Source: Phycisphaerae bacterium
GTDB lineage: Bacteria > Planctomycetota > Phycisphaerae > Sedimentisphaerales > Anaerohalosphaeraceae
Assembly: GCA_016782835.1 (NCBI GenBank)
Contig: JADHXS010000002.1
Location: forward strand, 1-52,405
Direction: 5' to 3'
Length of the DNA: 52,405 bases
Shown: in pieces, positions 24,551-34,026 of the stretch
Position numbering within the stretch: position 1 is the stretch's first letter
How the letters are laid out: every line of letters starts with the position of its first letter
Notes under the pieces: generated by a model
What the model saw: only the letters and a program-made list of their open reading frames with translations
Database searches by the model: none
Told to the model about the DNA's origin: nothing
Position numbers and translations under genes: made by a program

Positions 24551-24556
24551 TGGGAT

Positions 24557-24865
24557 ATGGTGAAGTTAATCGACGACAAACAGAACGAGCTAAAAACGTT
24601 GTGCGGGCGGTTTAACGTCAAGACACTTGAGGTTTTTGGGTCTGCTGCACAGGATACGGATTTAGCTGAAACGAGTGATCTGGATTTTCTAGTCCGGTTT
24701 TTGCCAATGACGCCGCCGGAACACGCCGACGCCTATTTCGGTCTGCTGAACGCCCTCAAAGAGCTTTTCGACCGTTCGGTTGACCTGCTCGAAGTCAAAG
24801 CCATCGACAATCCCTATCTTCTCGAATCTATCAACCACAATCGCGTGGAACTTTATGCGGCCTGA
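24557..24865 (+). CDS. mntA: MntA-type nucleotidyltransferase antitoxin
   Basis: 102 residues. A minimal nucleotidyltransferase with GSAAQDTDLAETSDLDFLV: G28-S29 and D41-x-D43, with one residue more than the usual GSx10DxD spacing. In type VII toxin-antitoxin systems MntA adds AMP groups to the toxin HepT and so silences it. The next gene overlaps by 11 bp and encodes the matching HEPN protein, so the pair is a unit. The predicted mRNA has no leader. Confidence 0.88.
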   Translation: MVKLIDDKQNELKTLCGRFNVKTLEVFGSAAQDTDLAETSDLDFLVRFLPMTPPEHADAYFGLLNALKELFDRSVDLLEVKAIDNPYLLESINHNRVELYAA

Positions 24866-25193
24866 AACCAAAAAATTCCTGTATGATATGCAGCAGGCCT
24901 GTGTATCGTTAACTGTATTTCTGAAAGGCAAAAATCTTGAGGATTATCTGCAAGACGAACTACTGCGTTCCGCTGTCGAACGCAAACTGATGATTCTCGG
25001 CGAGGCACTGAGTCAGGTGGTGCGTATCGATCCGGAGACTGAAATACAAATCCCTGATGCCCGTAAAATTATCGATTTTCGCAATATCCTCGTCCACGGT
25101 TACTTCGCCATCGAACACGAAACCGTCTGGGGCATCCTGCAGAAAGACCTGCCGCTGTTGATGAATCAAATCAGCCGGTTACTGAAGGATTGA
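24855..25193 (+). CDS. hepT: HepT-like HEPN ribonuclease toxin (DUF86)
   Basis: 112 residues from an ATG inside the end of mntA. It is an all-helical HEPN domain with the active-site motif Rx4HxY as R76-NILV-H81-G-Y83. In the studied HepT/MntA system Arg and His cut RNA and the Tyr accepts the AMP chain that inactivates the toxin; all are present, so both toxicity and its control look possible. Such pairs protect against phages or stabilise genome regions. Confidence 0.9.
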   Translation: MRPETKKFLYDMQQACVSLTVFLKGKNLEDYLQDELLRSAVERKLMILGEALSQVVRIDPETEIQIPDARKIIDFRNILVHGYFAIEHETVWGILQKDLPLLMNQISRLLKD

Positions 25194-25271
25194 ACGCATA
25201 ATGATATGAATCAATAAGAGGGGCAAGCGACACTTAAACGCCTGAAACATCAATGCAGGACGTGGTGCGTT

Positions 25272-25886
25272 ATGAAATTAAAGAAAGCCATCTTGCTGTT
25301 TGCGATGATCCTAACTGGTCCGTTTGTTCTATTGTTTTGTCTTTTATTACTCAACAGTGTCAATCCGATGCAGTGGGCATTTCTCACAAGGTTTAAAGTA
25401 GAAAATCGATCCGGACAGGATATCCGCATCACGCCAATCGGTACGCGAGGCGACGAAGGGAGAAAAGGACGCCTGCCGGTTTATATGATACCTCTGCCCG
25501 CATTGCCGTCTTTCAGGTCAGGACATTATCATCTGAAAAACGACCAATCCATCACGATTTGGTACGACTGGGATGATGTGAATTTTTCCGAAATTGCTGT
25601 CAGGGCCAAAGACGGCAGTTACTATGAATTCATTGTTGATCCGAACCCTTTACAGAATCAATATCATCCCCCTACATCAAAATATTTTGTTATCCCAAAT
25701 CTGAAAACGCTTTCTATTGCTCGCCCTCAAATAGTCGATGTCGTTGAACGCCCGGACCGAATGGGGATTTATTATGTTGTTTTATTGGCAGGCATTATTA
25801 TTTTCTGGAAGTTTTGGCGTGAATATAAAAAGATAAGGATTTTAAAAACTGCGAATAGTACTGGTGAGGCAGAGATTCAGGATTGA
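25272..25886 (+). CDS. Membrane protein of unknown function
   Basis: 204 residues with one N-terminal helix (AILLFAMILTGPFVLLFCLLL, about 5-27) and one near the C-terminus (about 168-185, IYYVVLLAGIIIFWKFW). Between them is a beta-rich domain (KVENRSGQDIRITPIGTRG; GHYHLKNDQSITIWYDW). The segment 'VEN.SG..I.ITP.G' occurs in small membrane proteins of other bacteria that I cannot name. The basic C-terminal tail should be cytosolic. Single gene, no clear partner. Confidence 0.6.
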   Translation: MKLKKAILLFAMILTGPFVLLFCLLLLNSVNPMQWAFLTRFKVENRSGQDIRITPIGTRGDEGRKGRLPVYMIPLPALPSFRSGHYHLKNDQSITIWYDWDDVNFSEIAVRAKDGSYYEFIVDPNPLQNQYHPPTSKYFVIPNLKTLSIARPQIVDVVERPDRMGIYYVVLLAGIIIFWKFWREYKKIRILKTANSTGEAEIQD

Positions 25887-25962
25887 AGGCGCCGAACAAC
25901 CGTTTACGCTCACCTTCAAAGACACGCAGACACTTTGACATCGACAAATGCTTTGCCGTTCA

Positions 25963-28068
25963 TCACGGACCCGGAGCCAGGTCATTTTTCTTGAGGATTT
26001 TGAACAGGTTGATATGGTCGTCGGTCCACAGGGGGATATTCTCTAAATCCGCATAGGGACGTGACTTGGCTTTTTGGATGACATTTGTGCCCAAAAAATT
26101 ATCATTCCGTGCCAGCAAAATCCAGTCTGATGCCAGTGCCCCCGGCGTTTCATCTTCAAAGCTTTCGATCCAAGCGGTTTGCAGGCCAAAGTGCTCGGCC
26201 AGTTTCCACACAATCGATTGCAGGTCCAGATGAATCGTGGAGATATGAAACGCCAGCACACCGTCGGGCGCCAGGTGTTTGAGATAAATCTCCATCGCCT
26301 CGGTCGTCAGCAGATGCAGCGGTACCGCATCGCTGCTGAAGGCGTCCAGCACGAGCACATCGTACTGCTGCGGCGGCTCGTTATCCATCACCAACCGTCC
26401 GTCGCCCAGTGCGATTTCGACTGTGGCTTTGGTATCGTCCAGATACGTGAAATATTTTCGCGCCAAGCGCTCCACGTCAGGGTTAATCTCATAAAAGCGA
26501 ATCAAATCATGCTCGTTGCCGTAAATCGCAATCGTCCCCACCCCCAGCCCGATGATACCAATGCGGCGGTTATCCTGTGCAGGCCAGTTTCGCATCACAA
26601 CACCAATGCCGCTGTTGGCGCTGTAGTAGGAGGTCGGAATGCGTTTTAATTCCGGTGCAGTAAACTGCAAGCCATGAAACGTCGTGCCGTGCTGCATCAG
26701 CAGCATGTGATTGCCCGGGTCGTTCCAGTTTTCCTCCCAAATAGTCAACACACCGAAAAAATTCCGGCTGTTGGCGATCGCGCGTTGTTGTTCGGTGCTG
26801 CGTTTGCCCATAAACAAAATTCCGATGACCCCGGCGACAAATAACACCACCACCAGCACCCGCCGCCTTTTCACAGGGTAAGTTTGCGGTTGGGCACCCT
26901 GCTCTTCGGCCAGCAGCAAAAACAGTCCGCACGCCAGCAGTCCCAGGTACAGCTCAATATAGGTTTTGAAAACCAGCGGGGCGATCACCGCGACAAAAAA
27001 ACCGCCTAATGCACCGCCCGCGGCAATCATCAGGTAATAGCCGGTCAGATGTGCCGGATCCGGGCGCAGCCGGTACAATTCACCATGACAGACCATGCAG
27101 CAGCTAAACAGCATAAATGAGTACAGCCCGATCAGCACACGCACATTGGACAGGCTTTCTTCATTCTGACGGGCCAGGATGATGCCGATAATACCGATTA
27201 TGAACAACGGCACAAACAACCATCGTTTGTACCAGCGCTGGTGTTCGAAACAGATAATAAATGACAGCAGGTACAAACTCAGCGGCAGAATCCACAAAAA
27301 CGGAATGACCGCGATGTCCTGCGTAATTTTATTGGTCACGGCCAGCAATTCTACCACGGCGCCACCGGACAGCCCCAGCCACAGCCAGATTCTTATGCGC
27401 GGCAGTTTGGCGTTGTCCTTTATCGCGGACGGTTTATTCTCAGCCGAGTGATGTTGGGCTTTACGTTGGCTCAAAAGTACCGCCGCGGCGCACAAAACCG
27501 CAAAGACCGCAAAGATAATCGACCACGCAGTCGCCATGCCTCTGCGTGTCATCAGCGGTTCAAACACAAACGGAAAAGTAGCCAGCGCCAAAAGCGAGCC
27601 GGTATTCGACAGGGCATAGAGCCGGTAGGGATTGCGGTTGGGAAAGGCCCGGCCAAACCATGTCTGGATCAGCGGTGAAGTGCCCGACAGCAGTAAATAC
27701 GGCAACCCCACCGTTACCGAACAGATTAAAAGTATTTGCAAGACAGGATGGGTCTCGTTGGTTGGTTTGAAAAAGTCTTTCGGAACAATCGGCAAACAGC
27801 ATAACGCCAAAACCAACAGCCCAATATGCAGAATAGCTTGAAGCCGAACGCGTTTTATCTTGACGATTGCGTGAGCATACAGGTATCCGCCCAGCAGAAA
27901 TATCTGAAAGAACAGCATACAGGTCGTCCAGACCTCCGACGTGCCGCCAAACCACGGCAATAAGAACCGGCCTATCAAAGGCTGCACCTGGAACAGCAGA
28001 AACGCCCCCAGAAAAATCGTCCCCGCAAACACCAGCCCCAGTCCCAATTGTTTCAATCGTTGATTCAT
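25963..28068 (-). CDS. Fused MFS-type membrane / spermidine-synthase-like protein
   Basis: 701 residues. The first ~400 form about ten membrane helices (GTIFLGAFLLFQVQPLIGRF; LYLLSFIICFEHQRW). The C-terminal ~230 are a class I SAM-dependent fold of the spermidine synthase type: IGIIGLGVGTIAIYG, RFYEINPDV, VLVLDAFSSDAVPLHLLT. 'Fused MFS/spermidine synthase' proteins are common in planctomycetes, but no substrate is proven; the polyamine link is by fold only. No ribosome site precedes the ATG at 28068; TACAAT 8 bp upstream may mean a very short leader. It stands alone on this strand. Confidence 0.85.
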   Translation of the reverse strand: MNQRLKQLGLGLVFAGTIFLGAFLLFQVQPLIGRFLLPWFGGTSEVWTTCMLFFQIFLLGGYLYAHAIVKIKRVRLQAILHIGLLVLALCCLPIVPKDFFKPTNETHPVLQILLICSVTVGLPYLLLSGTSPLIQTWFGRAFPNRNPYRLYALSNTGSLLALATFPFVFEPLMTRRGMATAWSIIFAVFAVLCAAAVLLSQRKAQHHSAENKPSAIKDNAKLPRIRIWLWLGLSGGAVVELLAVTNKITQDIAVIPFLWILPLSLYLLSFIICFEHQRWYKRWLFVPLFIIGIIGIILARQNEESLSNVRVLIGLYSFMLFSCCMVCHGELYRLRPDPAHLTGYYLMIAAGGALGGFFVAVIAPLVFKTYIELYLGLLACGLFLLLAEEQGAQPQTYPVKRRRVLVVVLFVAGVIGILFMGKRSTEQQRAIANSRNFFGVLTIWEENWNDPGNHMLLMQHGTTFHGLQFTAPELKRIPTSYYSANSGIGVVMRNWPAQDNRRIGIIGLGVGTIAIYGNEHDLIRFYEINPDVERLARKYFTYLDDTKATVEIALGDGRLVMDNEPPQQYDVLVLDAFSSDAVPLHLLTTEAMEIYLKHLAPDGVLAFHISTIHLDLQSIVWKLAEHFGLQTAWIESFEDETPGALASDWILLARNDNFLGTNVIQKAKSRPYADLENIPLWTDDHINLFKILKKNDLAPGP

Positions 28069-28192
28069 GGCCGGCGATTGTACCCCATTTGGCCGACGAA
28101 AAAAAGAAAATTGCAGTTTTTACACAAGCTTCACGTCTCATCGCGGAAACGGGGACGTCAGTGACCAGTTGAATAGGCCGCCGCTCGTTTTA

Positions 28193-28600
28193 TTACGCCT
28201 GAAAGCTCTCTTTCGCTTCCGGTTTTGTCAGGTTCATGAGGGTGATAATGCCGAGGATGGTGCCGAAGGGAAAACAGATGCATTCCAAGCCTGCGATGAT
28301 CTGGCAGTAAATCAGGTGGGTGCGTTTTGCGATGCGTCGCCCCGCAAAGAGAACCAGTGTTCCCGCTATCCACGATACCGCCAGAAACGCCATCGGCGCC
28401 AGAAAGAAAATCAATCCCAGCGCAATCAACGCTGGGGCCATATCATCCGGCTGGTCGGCCAATACGCCCGTTACCGCAATACTGCCGATACCCATAAAGA
28501 TAAATGCTATGGCTCCCTTAAGATACATCAATGCCGCCAGCACATAGTGAAAGATTGAGAGAAGGTCCAGTGTTTGCGAGTTGGAGTGGTTCATTGTCAT
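28193..28600 (-). CDS. Small membrane protein, conserved unknown family
   Basis: 135 residues; ATG with AGGAG at 8 bp. Three hydrophobic stretches: about 15-45 (FHYVLAALMYLKGAIAFIFM), 58-88 (LIFFLAPMAFLAVSWIAG) and 103-122 (CICFPFGTILGIITLMNL). The words 'FHYV.A', 'L..GR.I..R' and 'CFPFGTILGI.TL' are those of a widespread three-helix family of unknown role that ends with a short 'KP..K..F' tail, seen here as KPEAKESF. Confidence 0.7.
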   Translation of the reverse strand: MTMNHSNSQTLDLLSIFHYVLAALMYLKGAIAFIFMGIGSIAVTGVLADQPDDMAPALIALGLIFFLAPMAFLAVSWIAGTLVLFAGRRIAKRTHLIYCQIIAGLECICFPFGTILGIITLMNLTKPEAKESFQA

Positions 28601-28785
28601 CGTTTTTTCTCCTATTCAACGGAATTTTTCCATTTGAGGATTTCATTATAACTTACAAAAGCCGTGATTGCAAGAGGCATAAATTTAAGCGAAACAAAGG
28701 TTTATAATTTCTGCCTGGCCTAATTTCCTAATACTCCGGTGGTATGGGTGGGGTATGATTTCAGTATAAATACTGAATTTTCTTT

Positions 28786-28813
28786 TTGGGATAGACGATA
28801 TGTTTGTTATAAT
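28786..28813 (+). promoter_or_regulatory. Promoter of the multihaem cytochrome gene
   Basis: TTGGGA (28786-28791), 16 bp, TATAAT (28808-28813). The leader to the ATG at 28852 would be about 32 nt and contains GGAGG at good spacing. Confidence 0.5.
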
Positions 28814-28851
28814 AATTTCGTCCGGATGAGAAGTTACGGAGGATCCAATAT

Positions 28852-31182
28852 ATGCTGCGTAAACGTTCTTCTTATAGGGTGGTGGTCGTTGTTGTTTTGT
28901 TGTATATCCTTTGCACCGCTTATGCGTGGATTCCCCTGATTGTTTCCAATGATCCCCTGGTGCGCATGCCCGGCTCACAGCCTGCGCAGGGTATTGCGAT
29001 GGAGGGGCCTAACCGATGCCTGAATTGTCATGCCAATTATGTTGACGGTTCCGAGATCGAACCGGGCGATGGCTGGAAAGGGACGATGATGTCACAGGCC
29101 GCACGTGACCCTATTTACTGGGCGTGTCTGACGGTGGCGGGACAGGACAGTGTCTGGGCACTGGGTAATGCCAACGCGGTAGACTTGTGCGAGCGATGTC
29201 ATTTTCCCGGCGGCTGGTTGGGCGGCCGGTCTGACCCGCCGAATGTCTCAGCGATGACCGGCGATGATTTTGATGGTATCTATTGTGATTTTTGCCACCG
29301 CATGTATGACCCGTTTTATGAGACCACCTATAACGGCACCCGCGAAGGCAGTGACTGGACTGGCTACTGGAATGAGGCGACCAGTTTTTCGCAGACATCC
29401 GCGACGACCACCTACACCGAAGACCGTACCGAGTCGGCAGGCATCAAAATGTTTAACGGGACGGATGATTTCTATACCAAGACGTTTGTGCCGCGATACG
29501 GCACCTACACCGAAAGCGGCAGCGGGCAATTCTATGTGGCGAGCAATGCCGCTAAACGCGCCAGCTTTGCCGATGCGCAGGCGACGCACCAGATGCTCTA
29601 CAGCCGATATCATAAATCCAAATACATGTGCGGCACCTGTCATGATGTATCCAACCCGGTACTGACGAATCTGGGGCTTTCCGGCTTGTCGGATCAATCG
29701 AACGGTGCTCATCTGATTACGGAGCAGTATTCAGCGTTCCGATATTTCCATGTTGAACGGACGTTTTCGGAATTCATGTTGTCAACGTACAGCCAGCAGG
29801 GCGGTGCGGCGACCAATCCGGAGTTTGCCGCGGCCAGCGGCGGAATCGACCATGTCGCCAAGTGTCAGGATTGCCACATGTTTGACGTGGTCGGCAAGGC
29901 CTGTAATAAGAGCAAGGGCGTATTGCGGCCGACGGAAAGCACCGAGCATCCCGCCGGCGTGGGAACGGATTTGAACAGCGGGTTGCCGATGCATGATTTG
30001 ACCGGAGGTAATGTGTGGATATCGCATATCCTGGCAAGTCTCGATCCGGCCGGACCGGTCTATGACCCGGTGAATGTTCAAATTCTGGATCGACCGATTG
30101 CCGAGATTACACTGGATCTTAACGCCGGTCAAACACCCAAGTCCAATGGCGCATTGGTCAAAGCCGGCAGTGATCGTGCCAAAGACCAACTGCGAATGGC
30201 GGCGACGATTAAAAATCTCAGCTATGATTCGGTAACGGGTGCATTAAGCTTTCGTGTGCAGAACAATACCGGTCACAAACTGATTTCCGGTTTTCCGGAA
30301 GGCCGTCGGATGTTTATCAGCATCGAGGCTTACAGAAATGGGGCCAATGTTTATAAAGCCAATCCTTACGATTACACAGTCGGTACATTAAAAGGATTGA
30401 GTCTGAATTATTCGCCAAATTCGCCGACACTCGAATCGAACGAACATTATGTGGATGAACTGGTGTACGAGATTCATCCCAAAAGCGATTTGACGGGTGA
30501 AGACGAAACGTTCCACTTTGTGCTGGCGACCGGACGATACAAGGACAACCGTATTCCGCCGAAGGGGTTTAATGTGACTGCGGCCGCGGAGCGCATCAGC
30601 ATTCCGGTCTGGCATGGAATTGATGACCCGAATTACTTTACGGCCGATGAATATGCCGGGGGGTACGACGGAGTAGAGTTGCAATTACCGACGAACTGCG
30701 ACTATGTCAACGTTGAACTGTTCTACCAGGGCACCAGTCGGGAGTATGTTGAGTTTTTGCGGGATGAGATTAACGGGACAGCAACCACGCTGGCATCTCC
30801 GACACCGTCGGGTGAAACGCAGGCGTATATCATTCAAACGGACCCGTTCTTTGCACAACTGCGTGTGTGGGGCGATATTATCTGGGACCTGTGGTTCCAC
30901 AATCATGGCCTTGACGGCAGCGGCGTCGAAGTCGATTGCATTGTGCCTTTCGAGATGACGTCGGCATCGTGGGGCACCGAGCCGGTGCAGCCCGATGCCG
31001 ATCTGGTCGAGCCGTGGGGTGTGGATTTGATTGATTTTGCGGAATTCAGTCGGTGGTGGCAGCGAACCGATTGCGCGGCGAACAACAACTGTAATGGGGC
31101 AGATTTTGATGGTTCCGGCGATGTCGATTTGCTCGACCTGGCACACTTTGCCGAATACTGGCTCTGGGGAAAAACACCCTAA
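28852..31182 (+). CDS. Exported five-haem cytochrome c with dockerin-like C-terminus
   Basis: 776 residues; GGAGG before the ATG. An N-terminal signal/anchor (VVVVVVLLYILCTAYAW) precedes five CxxCH haem sites: CLNCH (56), CERCH (113), CDFCH (145), CGTCH (~260) and CQDCH (~338). Residues ~390-700 form a haem-free beta-rich domain. The tail (~716-776) has acidic calcium loops, GADFDGSGDVDLLDLAHFAE, the dockerin/EF-hand style used by Phycisphaerae on secreted proteins. The haem part resembles cytochrome c-554-like electron carriers. An outside electron-transfer role is likely; the partner is unknown. Confidence 0.88.
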   Translation: MLRKRSSYRVVVVVVLLYILCTAYAWIPLIVSNDPLVRMPGSQPAQGIAMEGPNRCLNCHANYVDGSEIEPGDGWKGTMMSQAARDPIYWACLTVAGQDSVWALGNANAVDLCERCHFPGGWLGGRSDPPNVSAMTGDDFDGIYCDFCHRMYDPFYETTYNGTREGSDWTGYWNEATSFSQTSATTTYTEDRTESAGIKMFNGTDDFYTKTFVPRYGTYTESGSGQFYVASNAAKRASFADAQATHQMLYSRYHKSKYMCGTCHDVSNPVLTNLGLSGLSDQSNGAHLITEQYSAFRYFHVERTFSEFMLSTYSQQGGAATNPEFAAASGGIDHVAKCQDCHMFDVVGKACNKSKGVLRPTESTEHPAGVGTDLNSGLPMHDLTGGNVWISHILASLDPAGPVYDPVNVQILDRPIAEITLDLNAGQTPKSNGALVKAGSDRAKDQLRMAATIKNLSYDSVTGALSFRVQNNTGHKLISGFPEGRRMFISIEAYRNGANVYKANPYDYTVGTLKGLSLNYSPNSPTLESNEHYVDELVYEIHPKSDLTGEDETFHFVLATGRYKDNRIPPKGFNVTAAAERISIPVWHGIDDPNYFTADEYAGGYDGVELQLPTNCDYVNVELFYQGTSREYVEFLRDEINGTATTLASPTPSGETQAYIIQTDPFFAQLRVWGDIIWDLWFHNHGLDGSGVEVDCIVPFEMTSASWGTEPVQPDADLVEPWGVDLIDFAEFSRWWQRTDCAANNNCNGADFDGSGDVDLLDLAHFAEYWLWGKTP

Positions 31183-31320
31183 ACGATCCCCCGAAAAGCG
31201 AAAGATGTTCGAGCTCCCCCAAAGCCGTCTTTTTTGCACGCTTCTTGGAAAAATATAGACGCAGACACCGTTTGCCTTTATGATGATGCTGGACACTCAG
31301 AACCGATTCAGGAGTACAAG

Positions 31321-31611
31321 ATGGCAAAGCAAAAAACCCGGCAGGTGTGTATCGTGACCGTTACCGGCATCGACAAGGTCGGCATCATCGCAAAGATCAG
31401 TGTGATTATGGCCAAAGCCAATGTCAATATCATCGATGTCAGCCAGCGGATTATGGAAAAGTATTTCGTAATGACGATGGCCTGCGATATTACCGACGCC
31501 ACCGCCGACATGGACAAGCTGCATAAACAACTCGGCAAACTCGGCAAAGAGATGGACCTGAACATCACCTTCCAACATGAAAACATCTTCAAGATGATGC
31601 ATCGGGTGTAG
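31321..31611 (+). CDS. ACT-domain regulatory protein (UPF0237 type)
   Basis: 96 residues. The ATG has AGGAG at 6 bp; a longer frame upstream lacks any start signal. The whole protein is about one ACT domain plus a short helix: VTVTGIDKVGIIAKISVIMA, then NVNIIDVSQRIM. This layout matches UPF0237 proteins (PF13740), small ligand-binding regulators whose effector is unknown. It is followed 48 bp later by tag on the same strand. Confidence 0.85.
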   Translation: MAKQKTRQVCIVTVTGIDKVGIIAKISVIMAKANVNIIDVSQRIMEKYFVMTMACDITDATADMDKLHKQLGKLGKEMDLNITFQHENIFKMMHRV

Positions 31612-31659
31612 CAATTGTAAATTGCTTATTGTAGATTGTATATTGGTGGAGAAGAATTA

Positions 31660-32223
31660 ATGTCGAACAGTTGTGGCTGGCCGGGGGATGATGAGTTGAT
31701 GCTCGCCTACCATGACACCGAATGGGGCGTGCCGGCCCATGACGACCGCAAGCTGTTTGAATTGCTTCTGCTCGACAATGCGCAGGCGGGGCTTAGCTGG
31801 CGGACGATTCTGCATAAACGCGAAAACTACCGCAAGGCCTTTGACAACTTCGACCCCGCCAAAATCGCCCGCTACAATCAGCGTAAAATTGAATCACTGC
31901 TGAAAAACCCCGGCATTGTTCGCAATCGCCTCAAAGTCGCCTCCGCTGTAACGAACGCCCAATGCGTTCTCGATATTCAGGCCGAGTTCGGCTCGTTCGG
32001 CGCCTATATCTGGAAATTTGTGAACGGCAAACCTATCCGCAACAAGTGGAAAACACTCAAAGACATCCCCGCCACAAGTCCCGAGTCGGATGCGATGAGC
32101 AAGGCGATGAAAAAACGCGGCTTCAAATTCGTTGGTTCCACCATCTGCTACGCCTTCATGCAATCCGCCGGCCTCGTCAACGACCACCTCACCACCTGCT
32201 TCCGCTACCCCCACTGCGGCTGA
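31660..32223 (+). CDS. tag: DNA-3-methyladenine glycosylase I
   Basis: 187 residues from the ATG at 31660 (GGAG at 8 bp). The zinc ligands of Tag are all present: Cys5 and His18 near the start, His176 and Cys180 near the end. The core has GLSWRTILHKRENYRKAFDNFD and VGSTICYAFMQSAGLVNDH, as in the E. coli enzyme. It removes 3-methyladenine from alkylated DNA. The ACT gene upstream is probably only a neighbour. Confidence 0.95.
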   Translation: MSNSCGWPGDDELMLAYHDTEWGVPAHDDRKLFELLLLDNAQAGLSWRTILHKRENYRKAFDNFDPAKIARYNQRKIESLLKNPGIVRNRLKVASAVTNAQCVLDIQAEFGSFGAYIWKFVNGKPIRNKWKTLKDIPATSPESDAMSKAMKKRGFKFVGSTICYAFMQSAGLVNDHLTTCFRYPHCG

Positions 32224-32378
32224 TTAATAACCTTGAAGAAGAGGTCTTTGTTAGCAGGGGGCTATCCGTCATGTTAAATACGTTACCTCTTTTTTTGAAA
32301 TGTTTATAGGTCGTGATTGCGGCACTGAATGGCACAATGCTCAACATGACCTTAATGTAGGCAGAAAGAGCCCGGAGA

Positions 32379-33878
32379 TTACTGCCATAATTTATGTTGC
32401 GATTCGAGTTCTTTTTCGTGTTTCTTTGCCGTCTGTTTGATTTCTTGAATTCCGATTTTTGATTTTTTACTGCAAGCCTTCGGGCACTGGCCGGTCCAGC
32501 AATACAGACAGAGTTTCTCTTTCTGCATCCCGATGGCCTCGACCATGTCCTCGACGGTCTGATACCGCAGTGTTGTGACGCCGATATCCCTGGCAATCCA
32601 TTCAACCATACGTTTGTATTTTTCAGACCTGTGATCGATATAGTCGGAAACATTCTCCAGATCGTGGCCTTCAAGGTCGCGAATCGCTTTTCGTGCAGCC
32701 AGTTCATGAATAGACCGTGTTGACAGGTTGAATCGGCACGGGAACATCAGTGGCGGGCAGGCGGGTCGTACATGAATCTGTTTGGCACCGCAATCCCACA
32801 GTTTCTTAATGGTGAAGTTTTTCAGTTGTGTACCCCGGACAATCGAATCCTCACAAACCACAATACTGTTGCCTTTAATCACTTCTTTGATGGGAATAAG
32901 TTTCATTTTTGCGATATGATCACGCGTTTGCTGGGAAGGGGGAGTATAACTGCGGCCGTATCCCGGCGTATATTTGACAAGCGGCCTTCGGAAGGGCTTT
33001 TGGGATTCGATCGCATACCCCAATCCGTGGGCAAGTCCCGAATCCGGGATCCCGGATACGACGTCGACCTGAATATCCGTATCATGTCTGGCGAGTGCCC
33101 TGCCGCATTTTTCTCTGACCATCTCAGCATTGATCCCTTCATAGCTGGACGCGGGAAATCCCGTATAAATCCACAAAAAGGCGCATATCTGATTGGTCCG
33201 GGACGTGCCCGGTTTTCGCTGCACAACGCCATCTTCATTGATCAGAACGATCTCTCCCGGGTCAAGATATTTGACGATTTCAAATCCGATGTTATGGAAA
33301 GCGGTTGTCTCGCTCGTCACCGCCCAGGCATTGCCTTTTTTCCCGATTACCAGCGGGGTGTAACCAAACCGGTCTCTGGCGGCAAAAATACCCGTTCGAT
33401 TTAATAACAACAGAGAACATGAGCCATCAATCATTTCAAACACCTTTTCGATACCGTGTACGTAATCAGTTCCCTGATTGATTAGTTTTGCAACAAGTTC
33501 GGTTGTGTTGACGGGTCTTGTGCTAACTTCGCTGAAAGAGACCCCTTTTTTCAGCAGGGCGGCAGCCAACGCCTCATCATTTTCTATAATCCCGTTTGTC
33601 GCCAGGCAAAAGGGACCGAATTTGGAGTTCAGGTAAATCGGCTGCTCGTCTAAGGCGCTGATGACACCGATGCCTTTATTGCCTTGCATGTGCTGATAAT
33701 CGGTGAAGAATTTGGACTTGAACTGACTTTGGCCGAGTGCGTGAATCTGACGTGTAAACTCGGTTCCCAGGATAGCCATGCCGCCAAATTCTGTGCCCAA
33801 ATGTGAGTGATAGTCGGTGCCATAAAGTAAAAGTTCAGCACAGTCATTCTTCGAAACAACTCCGAAAATACCGCTCAT
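32379..33878 (-). CDS. PurF-like amidophosphoribosyltransferase without the glutaminase Cys
   Basis: 499 residues. The C-terminal PRTase has an intact PRPP loop (VVCEDSIVRGT, about 340-350), and the N-terminal half is an Ntn-amidotransferase fold with the Asn95-Gly96 oxyanion pair. The nucleophile Cys that starts mature PurF is Ser2 here (MSGIFGVV), and the Asp that binds glutamine is also replaced (VNTTELVAKL). A Cys cluster C457-x2-C460-x4-C465-x3-C469 near the end may hold a metal. Similar Cys-less PurF relatives exist in other phyla, so this is a subfamily rather than a mutation. It may use free ammonia or another amine; the substrate is unknown. Confidence 0.8.
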   Translation of the reverse strand: MSGIFGVVSKNDCAELLLYGTDYHSHLGTEFGGMAILGTEFTRQIHALGQSQFKSKFFTDYQHMQGNKGIGVISALDEQPIYLNSKFGPFCLATNGIIENDEALAAALLKKGVSFSEVSTRPVNTTELVAKLINQGTDYVHGIEKVFEMIDGSCSLLLLNRTGIFAARDRFGYTPLVIGKKGNAWAVTSETTAFHNIGFEIVKYLDPGEIVLINEDGVVQRKPGTSRTNQICAFLWIYTGFPASSYEGINAEMVREKCGRALARHDTDIQVDVVSGIPDSGLAHGLGYAIESQKPFRRPLVKYTPGYGRSYTPPSQQTRDHIAKMKLIPIKEVIKGNSIVVCEDSIVRGTQLKNFTIKKLWDCGAKQIHVRPACPPLMFPCRFNLSTRSIHELAARKAIRDLEGHDLENVSDYIDHRSEKYKRMVEWIARDIGVTTLRYQTVEDMVEAIGMQKEKLCLYCWTGQCPKACSKKSKIGIQEIKQTAKKHEKELESQHKLWQ

Positions 33879-34026
33879 ATTCGTACCTCCTGCCGAAATG
33901 TTTGACTTCGAAAGAGTCTATCGTCCGTAGAACCCGTTTTTCAGTGATAATCAGAATAACCGATTTGTTGCGAAAATGCAAAGGGCAAAAATGGTAAAAC
34001 TGCTCAAATGATCTGAGTATTTTAGT

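Noticed and set aside
32235-32295. Terminator between tag and the PurF-like gene (AAGAGGT/ACCTCTT)
   Set aside because: The stem is only 7 bp and the loop is about 39 nt, too long to call, although a T-run follows.
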